Shown here piece after piece: positions 1 through 6,523 of a stretch of 17,143 bases of DNA (its first letter is position 1; every line of letters begins with the position of its first letter). Origin of the DNA: Sva-07 sp964549065 (GTDB taxonomy: Bacteria > Actinomycetota > Acidimicrobiia > Acidimicrobiales > Ilumatobacteraceae); NCBI GenBank assembly GCA_964549065.1, contig CAZJUC010000053.1:1-17143 (forward strand), written 5' to 3'. The notes beneath the pieces were generated by a model. It searched no databases and was not told the DNA's origin. It was given only the letters and a program-made list of their open reading frames with translations. A program made the position numbers and the translations under genes.

Positions 1-388
1 CGGCGAGGCTGAGCTGGTGGATGTGGCGGATCAGCCGGACGCGCAGGTCGTGCAGGGCTCGTTCGCTGCGCTCGCCGAGGCGCATCGCCGCGTGGCGGAA
101 TGCGATGCCCGACACGATCACCGCGACGGCGCCGAGCAGCGCCATCTGGACGATCAGATCGACGCGGACCCCGTCGTCGGTGATCCCACGGTCGATCGCC
201 TGCTGGATGAGGATCGGCACCACGACTCGCCCGGCCGCCCCCACCGCTGCCAGCAGCCAGGTGACACCCAGCCCCTGACGCAGGATCGGGGCCGTCTCGA
301 GGCCACGGCCGATCGTGCGGACCGCCGAGTCCTCGTTGACCGGTGTCATCGTGCCGACACGCGCCGCGATCGTCGGGTCGATGCTCAT
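1..388 (-). CDS. ABC transporter transmembrane half-transporter (partial, 3' end off window)
   Basis: Reading the minus strand from an ATG at 388, the frame stays open to the window edge, giving about 129 residues. The protein starts MSIDPTIAARV. It has a hydrophobic helix at about residues 42-62 (TWLLAAVGAAGRVVVPILIQ), then QAIDRGI, a second helix at about 80-97 and an arginine-rich stretch with HDLRVRLIRHIHQLS. This helix1-'QxxIDxGI'-helix2-'LRxxLxxHI' order is typical of the type-I ABC exporter membrane domain (ABC_membrane family). The ATPase half would lie beyond the left edge. Its start codon overlaps the stop of the upstream exporter gene by four bases (ATGA on the minus strand, 385-388), so the two are almost certainly co-translated and probably form one heterodimer. 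The substrate cannot be told from sequence. Confidence 0.85.
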   Translation of the reverse strand, partial: MSIDPTIAARVGTMTPVNEDSAVRTIGRGLETAPILRQGLGVTWLLAAVGAAGRVVVPILIQQAIDRGITDDGVRVDLIVQMALLGAVAVIVSGIAFRHAAMRLGERSERALHDLRVRLIRHIHQLSLA

Positions 389-2229
389 GATCCCACCACT
401 GCGCTCGTCGGGCCGCCCTGGACGCCTCGACCGGGCTCGCCACCCGTGCGGTCCGACTCGAACGCCTCCACCAGCTCGCGGTAGCGGGGAACGCCGACGA
501 GCAGCTCGTCGTGGGTGCCGTGCGCAGCGATCCGGCCCTCGACGACGAACACCACGTCGTCGGCCAGCGCGATCGTGGAGGGTCGCGACGCCACCATCAG
601 CACCGTCGATCCCGAGAGCCGAAACCGCAGGTGTTCGAGGATCTGGGCTTCGGTCGACGGATCGAGCGCTGACGTCGTGTCGTCGAGCACCAGCAGACTC
701 GGCCGACGCACGAGCGCGCGGGCCAGTGCCAGACGTTGCCGTTGGCCGCCGCTCAGGCTGACCCCGCGCTCGCCCACCACGGTGTCGAGTTGCTGGGGCA
801 GCCGCTCGACGAATTCGGTGGCAGCCGCCTGGTCCAGGGCTTCGCAGATCTGTTCGTCGTCGAACCGAGCGCCGATCAGGATGTTGTCGCGCACGGTGCC
901 GCTGAGCAGGAACGCCTCCTGGAACACGATCGATCGGACCCCGGGCTGCAGCCGGACCTGACCCTCGGTCGGGCCGATCAGCCCGGCGGCGAGTTGTGCG
1001 AGCGTCGACTTGCCGGAGCCCGTGGGCCCGACCAACGCGGTCACACTCCCGCGTCGCACGGCCAGATCGACCGCCTTCACCGTGGGCGGACCGTCTCCTT
1101 CGTGGGCGAAGGACACCGCGTCGAACTCGACGCCGACGTCGTCGCCGGCCTCGCCGATCCGATCGGCCGGATCGGGCTCGACCGGTTCGTCGAGCACGGC
1201 TCGGATCCTGCTCCACGCCGCCATCGATCGCGGCAGCTCCGACAGCGTGTACCCGATCAGTCGCAACGGGAACACCAGCAGCGTGAACAGGAAGATCACG
1301 CTGGTGAACTCGCCGACGGTCACGTCACCCGATCGCACCCGAACAGCGCCGACCACCACGAGCAGGATGTTCGTGAGCGACGGCAACACGTCGAGCACTG
1401 CCTCGAACCAGCTGCGCAGCCGGATCGCCTTGACACGCGATGCCCGCACCCGATCGGCGAGACCGGCGAGCCGTTCGGTCTCACGGGCTTCGGCCCCATA
1501 GGACTTGACGAGCTGTACGCCCTCGAAGCTCTCGTGCACGCCTGCGGAGAACTCGCCGAGCTGGTCCTGCGCCCGGGTGAAGTGCGTCGACACCGAGCGT
1601 TCGTAGACCACGTTGATCGCGAGCAGCAGGGGGAACACGACGACGGCGACCAGGCCGAGCGGAACGTCGATGACGAGCATCCACACCGTCGACGCCAGAA
1701 GCATCACCACGGTTCCGGTGGCGAACGGGATCGGCGCCAACACGGTCACGCTGGCCTCGGCGTCCACTCCGGCGCGTTGCACGAGGTCGCCGTCGGCGCG
1801 CCGATCGTGCCAGCTCACCGGTTGCTCGACGTAGCGGCGCACCACACGGTTGGTGAGGCGCTGTGCCACACGCCACTGGGTCATCGAGGCGAAACTGCGG
1901 CGGATCACGATTGCCACTGCACGTACCACGCCGATACCGATCACCAGCCCGAGCCCGGCCGCCACGGCACCGACCGACACGCCCTCGTCGTCGAACGCGG
2001 GCAGGATCACGTCGTCGATGACGCGGCCGATCGCGAAGCTCGATGCCACCGTCAGCAGGGCGAACACCGCCGCGCCCCCGACGGCGACAGCGAAGATCTT
2101 GGGGCGCTCGCGCACCAGTTCGAACACGAAGCGGGCGTTGCGTCGCGCCCGGCCGAACCTCACACGCGACGTGCCGGTGGTGTCGGCGGACGCGTCGGTG
2201 TCGGGGGTGTCCGAGATGGCGGGGGGCAC
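385..2229 (-). CDS. ABC exporter half-transporter (membrane domain + ATPase) with degenerate catalytic site
   Basis: 614 residues from a GTG at 2229. An N-terminal membrane domain of several helices (about 45-335) is followed by an ATPase domain (about 365-590). Visible ATPase motifs are Walker A GPTGSGKS (401-408), Q-loop Gln437 in VFQEAF, signature LSGGQ (492-496) and D-loop SALD (520-523). The Walker B region is LLVLDD, so the usual catalytic Glu is Asp517. The switch histidine position is Ser548 (VASRPST instead of the usual VAHRLST). In type-I exporters these two changes together mark the non-hydrolysing site of a heterodimer such as TM287/288. The downstream overlapping gene is the natural partner. 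Upstream, TAGAAA at 2241-2236 sits six bases before the GTG. It is an imperfect -10 (last base A, not T), so leaderless expression is only possible. Substrate unknown: drug, lipid and peptide exporters share this layout. Confidence 0.95.
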   Translation of the reverse strand: MPPAISDTPDTDASADTTGTSRVRFGRARRNARFVFELVRERPKIFAVAVGGAAVFALLTVASSFAIGRVIDDVILPAFDDEGVSVGAVAAGLGLVIGIGVVRAVAIVIRRSFASMTQWRVAQRLTNRVVRRYVEQPVSWHDRRADGDLVQRAGVDAEASVTVLAPIPFATGTVVMLLASTVWMLVIDVPLGLVAVVVFPLLLAINVVYERSVSTHFTRAQDQLGEFSAGVHESFEGVQLVKSYGAEARETERLAGLADRVRASRVKAIRLRSWFEAVLDVLPSLTNILLVVVGAVRVRSGDVTVGEFTSVIFLFTLLVFPLRLIGYTLSELPRSMAAWSRIRAVLDEPVEPDPADRIGEAGDDVGVEFDAVSFAHEGDGPPTVKAVDLAVRRGSVTALVGPTGSGKSTLAQLAAGLIGPTEGQVRLQPGVRSIVFQEAFLLSGTVRDNILIGARFDDEQICEALDQAAATEFVERLPQQLDTVVGERGVSLSGGQRQRLALARALVRRPSLLVLDDTTSALDPSTEAQILEHLRFRLSGSTVLMVASRPSTIALADDVVFVVEGRIAAHGTHDELLVGVPRYRELVEAFESDRTGGEPGRGVQGGPTSAVVGS

Positions 2230-2258
2230 ATGACGTTTCTACCAGCCTGGCGCCGTCA

Positions 2259-2264
2259 TATCGT
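2259..2264 (+). promoter_or_regulatory. Putative -10 box (TATCGT) for the small membrane protein gene
   Basis: TATCGT fits the actinobacterial TANNNT -10 pattern. It ends eight bases before the GTG at 2273, so transcription would start about two bases upstream of the start codon and the mRNA would be nearly leaderless. No Shine-Dalgarno-like sequence lies between it and the start. I see no -35 box. Confidence 0.4.
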
Positions 2265-2272
2265 GAGACATT

Positions 2273-2839
2273 GTGACCACCGACGCCCCCGCCGCCCCGG
2301 GTCCTCCGAGCCATGTTCCCGGCGGGCAGCCGGGCCGGTGGCGCACGTCGCCGATCCGCCGTGTGCTGCTGTGGGGCTCGATCGTGCTGCTGGTCGTCTT
2401 CTGGATCTGGGCGCTGTTCTTCGCGCCCAAGGAAGCGATCAACAAGATCAACGACCGCGACTGGGCGGCCAGGGCCGAGGCGATCTGCGATCAGACCGAG
2501 TTCGAACTGCGCGCCTTCGACGCTGCTGCATCCGGTGACCTCCAGGTACGCGCGGACCTCGTCGACGGCTCGACCGATCTGCTCGCTGACATGCTCGATC
2601 AGCTCGTGGCGGTGACCCCGTCCGACGAGAAGGGTCAGGCGATCGTCCCCGACTGGGAGAGCGACTACCGCATCCTGCTCGAGGACCGCTACCGCTACGC
2701 CGATCAGCTCCGTGCCGGCGAGAATGTCCCGTTCACCGAAACCGCGGTCAACGGTGTGCCGATCACCGAGCGCATCGAGAAGTTCACGCTCGACAACGAG
2801 ATGCCGAGCTGCGCCCCTCCGCGGGGCTCGGTGGTCTGA
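2273..2839 (+). CDS. Small membrane-anchored protein of unknown function
   Basis: 188 residues from a GTG at 2273; I do not recognise the family. A proline- and glycine-rich N-terminus with a short basic stretch (residues 22-30) precedes one strong transmembrane helix at about 31-50 (VLLWGSIVLLVVFWIWALFF). A mostly helical, acidic domain of about 135 residues follows. By the positive-inside rule the N-terminus is cytoplasmic and the C-terminal domain outside. That domain has just two cysteines, Cys72 near its start and Cys180 near its end, which could form a disulfide if it is extracytoplasmic. The gene is divergent from the ABC exporter pair (43-base gap) and convergent with the acyltransferase gene (12-base gap). 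Its position beside an exporter does not by itself show a shared role. Confidence 0.8.
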   Translation: MTTDAPAAPGPPSHVPGGQPGRWRTSPIRRVLLWGSIVLLVVFWIWALFFAPKEAINKINDRDWAARAEAICDQTEFELRAFDAAASGDLQVRADLVDGSTDLLADMLDQLVAVTPSDEKGQAIVPDWESDYRILLEDRYRYADQLRAGENVPFTETAVNGVPITERIEKFTLDNEMPSCAPPRGSVV

Positions 2840-2851
2840 CCCACACGGACG

Positions 2852-3511
2852 CTACGCAGTCGGCTGTGGGCCGATCGTCTTGATCACCCGAGCCGGAACA
2901 CCGGCGGCCACGCTGTAGTCGGGGATCGGGCCGGTGACCACACTGTTGGCGCCGACCACCACGTGACGGCCGATGACCGCACCGGGGAGCACCACGGTGC
3001 CGTGCCCCAACCACGATCCGTCACCGATCGACACCGGCCGCTCCGGCATCACCTGCTTCGAGATCGGCAGAGCGCGGTCGCCGTAGCCGTGGTTCTGATC
3101 GGTGATGTAGACGTGATGGCCGGTCCACACGTCGTTGCCGATCACGATCTGGAGGTGTCCCACGATGCCACTGCCCTTGCCGATCAGACACCGGTCGCCC
3201 ACGCTGATCACCGGGTCGCTCACCATCTGCTGGCCGGGCACCATGCCCGCCGACAGCGTGATCTGGGGACCGAACATCGTGCCGGTCCCGATGTGGATGT
3301 ACCGCTCGTTGAAGAGTGCGTTCACAGGAAAGCAGATCACGCTTCCGGCGCCCATGTGCCCGAAGCGCTTCCCACGTCTGGTGTCCGGCCCGATCGCACC
3401 CAGCTCGACCGCACTCTCCCACGCCCGGATGACGCCCTCGCCAGCGGCACGTTTGAGGCCGGTGCGCAACTGCTGGAGCACGCCTCCTGCCAAAGGTGGT
3501 CGATCGAGCAC
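2852..3511 (-). CDS. Left-handed beta-helix (hexapeptide repeat) acyltransferase
   Basis: 219 residues from a GTG at 3511. From about residue 50 to 210 it shows imperfect hexapeptide repeats with small or aliphatic residues in register (for example VISVGDRCLIGKGSGIVG and PVSIGDGSWLGHGTVVLPG). These build the beta-helix of the LbH/WcaF/maltose-O-acetyltransferase group. A TDQNHGYGD motif contains His141, the position of the catalytic His in sugar O-acetyltransferases. The protein ends with the typical AGVPARVIK capping sequence. The expected reaction is acetyl transfer from acetyl-CoA to a hydroxyl or amino group of a sugar or related acceptor in the cytoplasm. The acceptor cannot be read from sequence. 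No glycosyltransferase or other polysaccharide gene is next to it, so a role in cell-surface glycan modification is only a guess. Confidence 0.9.
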   Translation of the reverse strand: MLDRPPLAGGVLQQLRTGLKRAAGEGVIRAWESAVELGAIGPDTRRGKRFGHMGAGSVICFPVNALFNERYIHIGTGTMFGPQITLSAGMVPGQQMVSDPVISVGDRCLIGKGSGIVGHLQIVIGNDVWTGHHVYITDQNHGYGDRALPISKQVMPERPVSIGDGSWLGHGTVVLPGAVIGRHVVVGANSVVTGPIPDYSVAAGVPARVIKTIGPQPTA

Positions 3512-3519
3512 GACGCCAG

Positions 3520-3525
3520 ACGCTA
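3520..3525 (-). promoter_or_regulatory. Putative -10 box (TAGCGT, minus strand) for the acyltransferase gene
   Basis: On the minus strand TAGCGT (3525 down to 3520) fits TANNNT and ends eight bases before the GTG at 3511. It predicts a start of transcription about two bases before translation, with no room for a ribosome binding site. It lies in the 95-base divergent gap shared with the P1 peptidase gene. Confidence 0.4.
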
Positions 3526-3594
3526 CTTCCCCGCGTACCGCCCGGACGATGGGCGAAAAGCCGGGCCCCGGCGCGTCGCCCGTCGCTCGGTTCG

Positions 3595-3600
3595 TACAGT
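3595..3600 (+). promoter_or_regulatory. Putative leaderless promoter -10 box (TACAGT) for the P1 peptidase-panC unit
   Basis: TACAGT fits TANNNT and is followed by exactly six bases (GGCCCG) and then the ATG at 3607. With the -10 hexamer at -12 to -7, transcription would begin at the A of the ATG, giving a leaderless mRNA. This supports 3607 rather than any upstream codon as the start. No -35 box is evident about 17 bases further upstream. Confidence 0.6.
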
Positions 3601-3606
3601 GGCCCG

Positions 3607-4737
3607 ATGGCTCGAACAGGCAACGACGGCGCTGTGTCGACCGACCCGGTGCAACCGGTCGGTTCGATCACCGACATCGACGGCATCCGCGTCGGTCACC
3701 ACCAGCGCACCGGTCGGGGATGGCAGACCGGCACCACGGTCGTGTACACGCCTGCGGGGGCGACACCGGGAGTGTCGGTGCGCGGCGGCGGGCCGGGAAC
3801 ACGCGAGACCGACGCGCTCCGACCGGAGAACCTGGTTCAACAGATCCATGCGATCTGCCTCACCGGGGGGAGCGCGTTCGGGTTGGCAGCGGCGGACGGC
3901 GTGGTCGACTGGCTGGAAGAGCGGTCGCTCGGCTTCCCCGTCGGAGCGGCGCCCGACCTGCAGGGCGTCGTACCGGTGGTCCCGGCCGCAGTCGTGTTCG
4001 ACCTGGCGCGAGGGGGCCGATTCGAGCACCGCCCCGGAGCAGAGTTCGGTCGACGTGCGATCGCCTCGGCGAAGGTCGGGCGGCGATCCTGGGGGGCGGT
4101 CGGTGCCGGCACCGGCGCCCGTGCCGGCGGATTGCAGGGCGGCGTCGGCACGGCGAGTACGACGGTGACGATCCCCCCGGCCGACGGCTCGACTGAGGTC
4201 GCCGTGTCCGTCACGGTCGGGGCGTTGGCCGTCGTCAACGCGAACGGCAGCGCCGTCGACCCGGCCACCGCCATGCCGTGGGACCCGTCGCCGTTCGCGC
4301 TCCGCGCGCCGACCGCCCGCGATCGACGACGTCTGGCCCGTCACCTCACCGGTGAGGCGGCCGACCTGAACACGACCATCGGCGTCGTGGCCACCTCGGC
4401 CGACCTCTCGAAGACGGAGGTCGCCAAGCTGGCCGACGTCGCCCACGACGGCCTCGCTCGAGCCATCCGTCCGGCTCACTCGATGTTCGACGGCGACACC
4501 GTGTTCGGCCTCGCCACCGGCACCCATGACATCGGCAACCTGCCGGCCGCGATGCGGTCGACCCCGTCACGCCAGAGCGCCCTCAACCTGATCTTGCGGG
4601 CCGGTGCCGACACCTTTGCCGCCGCGTGCGTTCATGCCGTGCTCGCTGCGGTCACGATCGGCGATGCCCCGGCCTACTTCGACGTGTGCCCGTCGGCCCG
4701 ACTCCCACAGGCGGGCCGTTCGGGCCGAGCGGAGTAG
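3607..4737 (+). CDS. P1-family self-cleaving peptidase (NylC/DmpA/BapA-like)
   Basis: 376 residues from the ATG at 3607. The open frame reaches further upstream, but the start-proximal -10 box and the onset of homology-like sequence (GSITDIDGIRVGHH) favour this start. The fold family is P1 peptidase/ornithine acetyltransferase-like (MEROPS S58 group). Diagnostic parts are the N-terminal ITDIDGIRVGH, LTGGSAFGLAAADGV (about 85-99), the NTTIGVVAT segment (255-263), and DGLARAIRPAH followed by FDGDTVF. These proteins cleave themselves into alpha and beta chains, leaving a Ser or Thr nucleophile at the new N-terminus. Here the expected break is Asn255|Thr256, as in nylon-oligomer hydrolase NylC (Asn266|Thr267). 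Asp295 and Asp297 keep the same spacing from Thr256 that NylC's Asp306 and Asp308 have from Thr267. Relatives release N-terminal amino acids, including beta-alanine (BapA, DmpA). The actual substrate is unknown. It is followed after one base by panC. Confidence 0.92.
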   Translation: MARTGNDGAVSTDPVQPVGSITDIDGIRVGHHQRTGRGWQTGTTVVYTPAGATPGVSVRGGGPGTRETDALRPENLVQQIHAICLTGGSAFGLAAADGVVDWLEERSLGFPVGAAPDLQGVVPVVPAAVVFDLARGGRFEHRPGAEFGRRAIASAKVGRRSWGAVGAGTGARAGGLQGGVGTASTTVTIPPADGSTEVAVSVTVGALAVVNANGSAVDPATAMPWDPSPFALRAPTARDRRRLARHLTGEAADLNTTIGVVATSADLSKTEVAKLADVAHDGLARAIRPAHSMFDGDTVFGLATGTHDIGNLPAAMRSTPSRQSALNLILRAGADTFAAACVHAVLAAVTIGDAPAYFDVCPSARLPQAGRSGRAE

Positions 4738-4738
4738 C

Positions 4739-5617
4739 GTGGGCCACGTGGCCCTCGCCGTCGACAACCCGAGTGGCGTCCGCCGATGGTCCGACACCAC
4801 TCGAGCGGCCGGTGGCACCATCGCTCTCGTTCCCACGATGGGTGCCCTGCACGCCGGCCACCTCCACCTGGTCGCCGACGCTGCCAGCCGGGCAGACCAC
4901 GTGATCGTGTCGATCTTCGTGAACCCGCTCCAGTTCGGCGAGCAGGGCGACTACGACCGTTATCCACGTCCGCTCGACGACGACCTGCGCGCCTGCACCG
5001 ACGCCGGTGTCGACGTCGTCTACGCACCGACCACCACGGCGATGTATCCCCGCGGATTCGCCACCAGCGTCAGCGTGGCGGGGCTCACGGCAGCCATGGA
5101 GGGCGCGTCGAGGCCCGGGCACTTCGATGGCGTGACCACGGTGGTGACGAAGCTTCTCGCCGCCACCCGCCCCGACCTGGCGGTGTTCGGCGAGAAGGAC
5201 TACCAGCAGCTCGCCGTCGTGCGCCGCCTGGCCGCCGACCTCGATCTCGGCGTCGAGATCGTCGGCCACCCGACGGTGCGTGAACCCGACGGGTTGGCGA
5301 TGTCGAGCCGGAACCGGCTGCTCGACGGCGATCACCGACGCGCCGCGGTGTGCATCCCTGCCGCGTTGACCGCTGCGGTCGAACGCGCAGGGTCAGCCGA
5401 CTCGACGGTCGCCGACGCCATCGAGGCCGCCAGCACGGTGATCGAACGCGAACCGCTCGCAGCGCTCGACTACGTGACGGTGTTCGACAGCGACACACTG
5501 TGCCCCGTCGGCCGACTCGGCCCCGACCATCGCAACCCGGGCCGGGTTCGGATCGCGGTCGCCGCACGACTCGACGACGTCCGGCTGATCGACAACGTTG
5601 ACCTGTTCGGCGCCTGA
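4739..5617 (+). CDS. panC: Pantothenate synthetase (pantoate--beta-alanine ligase)
   Basis: Catalyses the ATP-dependent joining of pantoate and beta-alanine to make pantothenate, the coenzyme A precursor, in the cytoplasm. With the GTG at 4739 it has 292 residues, close to the usual 280-310. Hallmarks are VPTMGALHAGH (31-41, the HIGH-like ATP site), FVNPLQFG (about 60-67), GHFDGVTTVVTKL (about 127-139), FGEKDYQQ (150-157) and LAMSSRN (186-192, the KMSKS-like loop). It ends with the family-typical DDVRLIDN. The peptidase stop TAG at 4735-4737 is separated from this GTG by one base, so expression is probably by translational coupling. A GGAG lies four bases upstream. A GTG at 4748 (289 residues) is an alternative start. 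panB and panD are not in the window. The last 225 bases are overlapped antisense by the CPBP protease gene. Confidence 0.97.
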   Translation: MGHVALAVDNPSGVRRWSDTTRAAGGTIALVPTMGALHAGHLHLVADAASRADHVIVSIFVNPLQFGEQGDYDRYPRPLDDDLRACTDAGVDVVYAPTTTAMYPRGFATSVSVAGLTAAMEGASRPGHFDGVTTVVTKLLAATRPDLAVFGEKDYQQLAVVRRLAADLDLGVEIVGHPTVREPDGLAMSSRNRLLDGDHRRAAVCIPAALTAAVERAGSADSTVADAIEAASTVIEREPLAALDYVTVFDSDTLCPVGRLGPDHRNPGRVRIAVAARLDDVRLIDNVDLFGA

Positions 5618-6463
5618 GGGGGCTGCTGCCTCCTGGAGGCGGTCGGCGACGCCGCTCAACACGATGAGCAGCACGGCCCCGTTGAAGATCGCGTGGGCGA
5701 CGATGACCGGACCGATCCGCCCGAGCAGTGCGACGGCCACGCCGAATGCGATTCCCACGCCCGAGAGCACCATCACGAGACCGATGTTGCCGATCCCCCG
5801 AACGGGATCGACGTGGGCGAAGCCGAACAGCACCCCTTGCAGGACGACCACTGCAACGATCGGCAGGCGGCTGCGCAGACCGCGCATCACCACCCCGCGG
5901 AACACCATCTCCTCCACGATCGGGGCAGCGACCACGGCCGTGATCACCAACGACACCACGTAGGTGCGATCGGCCCGAATCTCGTCGATGCCCTCGGTGT
6001 TGCCCACCAGCGGCACTCCGAGGCCCAGCACGATCGCAGCGACGGCGAGCTGCGCTGCGATCGCACCGAGCCAGATCACCGGCCCCCACCCCAGATCGGC
6101 GAATCGCGGTTGCAGTCCGATGTCGGTTCCGAGGTTCCCGGTCCCCCATCGCCGACTGACGTAACGACACCACCACAGCGACGGCCCGTAGCCGATGACG
6201 GCCAGCAACGCCACGTACACCGCGACGGGCCAACCGAAGCCGACGACGGCGTCGAGGAGGAACTTCGAGGCGATCAACGACACCGTGAGCACACCGATCG
6301 CCCCGACCGCCGCCACCACCGGCAGCGTCGGATGTGGCCGGCTCGGAGCGGGCGCGGCGGCGCGGACGGCACCGACCGCCGTGCCGGGAATCGGTGGAGG
6401 GAGAGGGGAACTCATCGTCGGGTCGGGTGCTGCCGGTCGTTCACGGCGATCTCGGGTCGACAT
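5393..6463 (-). CDS. CPBP-family intramembrane metalloprotease (CAAX protease/bacteriocin-processing type)
   Basis: 356 residues from an ATG at 6463; an ATG at 6415 (Met17) is an alternative. After a proline/alanine-rich cytoplasmic N-terminus come about seven hydrophobic helices between residues 48 and 273. The CPBP (Abi/Rce1-like) active-site motifs are present: EEMVFRG with Glu184, Glu185 and Arg189, FGFAH with His217, and HAIFN with His257 and Asn261. Such proteases cleave substrates within the membrane. Their roles in bacteria are diverse (maturation of peptides, self-immunity, signalling), and nothing here identifies the substrate. The last 74 or so residues (about 283-356) come from DNA antisense to panC, look hydrophilic and unlike the family, and may be a tail gained by loss of an earlier stop. 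The gene is divergent from the CAP protein gene (60-base gap). Confidence 0.9.
   Translation of the reverse strand: MSTRDRRERPAAPDPTMSSPLPPPIPGTAVGAVRAAAPAPSRPHPTLPVVAAVGAIGVLTVSLIASKFLLDAVVGFGWPVAVYVALLAVIGYGPSLWWCRYVSRRWGTGNLGTDIGLQPRFADLGWGPVIWLGAIAAQLAVAAIVLGLGVPLVGNTEGIDEIRADRTYVVSLVITAVVAAPIVEEMVFRGVVMRGLRSRLPIVAVVVLQGVLFGFAHVDPVRGIGNIGLVMVLSGVGIAFGVAVALLGRIGPVIVAHAIFNGAVLLIVLSGVADRLQEAAAPSGAEQVNVVDQPDVVESCGDRDPNPARVAMVGAESADGAQCVAVEHRHVVERCERFAFDHRAGGLDGVGDRRVG
5626..5642 (+). terminator. Possible hairpin downstream of panC
   Basis: Nine bases after the panC stop, GCCTCC-T-GGAGGC (5628-5640) is a near-perfect inverted repeat. It can be extended by a U-G and a C-G pair on the outside. 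There is no U-tract after it, so if it acts in termination it is not a classical intrinsic terminator. The same DNA encodes part of the CPBP protease on the other strand, so the symmetry may be incidental. Confidence 0.25.
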
Positions 6464-6514
6464 CAGTATTCCGTCAAGACCGCTTCAGAACGTACCGCCA
6501 CCACCCGATGACGC

Positions 6515-6520
6515 GAGGAA
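6515..6520 (+). promoter_or_regulatory. Possible ribosome binding site for the CAP-repeat protein
   Basis: GAGGAA precedes the GTG at 6524 with a short spacing (three bases from its end, five from GAGG). It is the reason for preferring GTG 6524 over the ATG at 6566, although the latter also has an AGGA eight bases upstream. Confidence 0.35.
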
Positions 6521-6523
6521 CCA

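Noticed and set aside
736..2538. Very long plus-strand open frame (about 600 codons) opposite the ABC exporter gene
   Set aside because: It is a shadow of the exporter. Its composition is rich in His, Arg, Asp, Gly and Gln with no domain motifs, while the minus strand has all ABC motifs in order.
3496..3606. Upstream extension of the P1 peptidase frame to 3496
   Set aside because: It overlaps the divergent acyltransferase start, and the extra residues are basic and uncharacteristic. The ATG at 3607 has a perfectly placed TACAGT.
4604..4738. Upstream extension of the panC frame into the peptidase gene
   Set aside because: The extra residues are out-of-frame translation of the peptidase C-terminus. 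PanC length and the one-base junction fit GTG 4739.
5085..6233. Minus-strand open frame of about 380 codons overlapping panC and the CPBP gene
   Set aside because: Arginine-rich shadow. The frame next to it carries the membrane helices and the EExxxR, His and HxxxN motifs.
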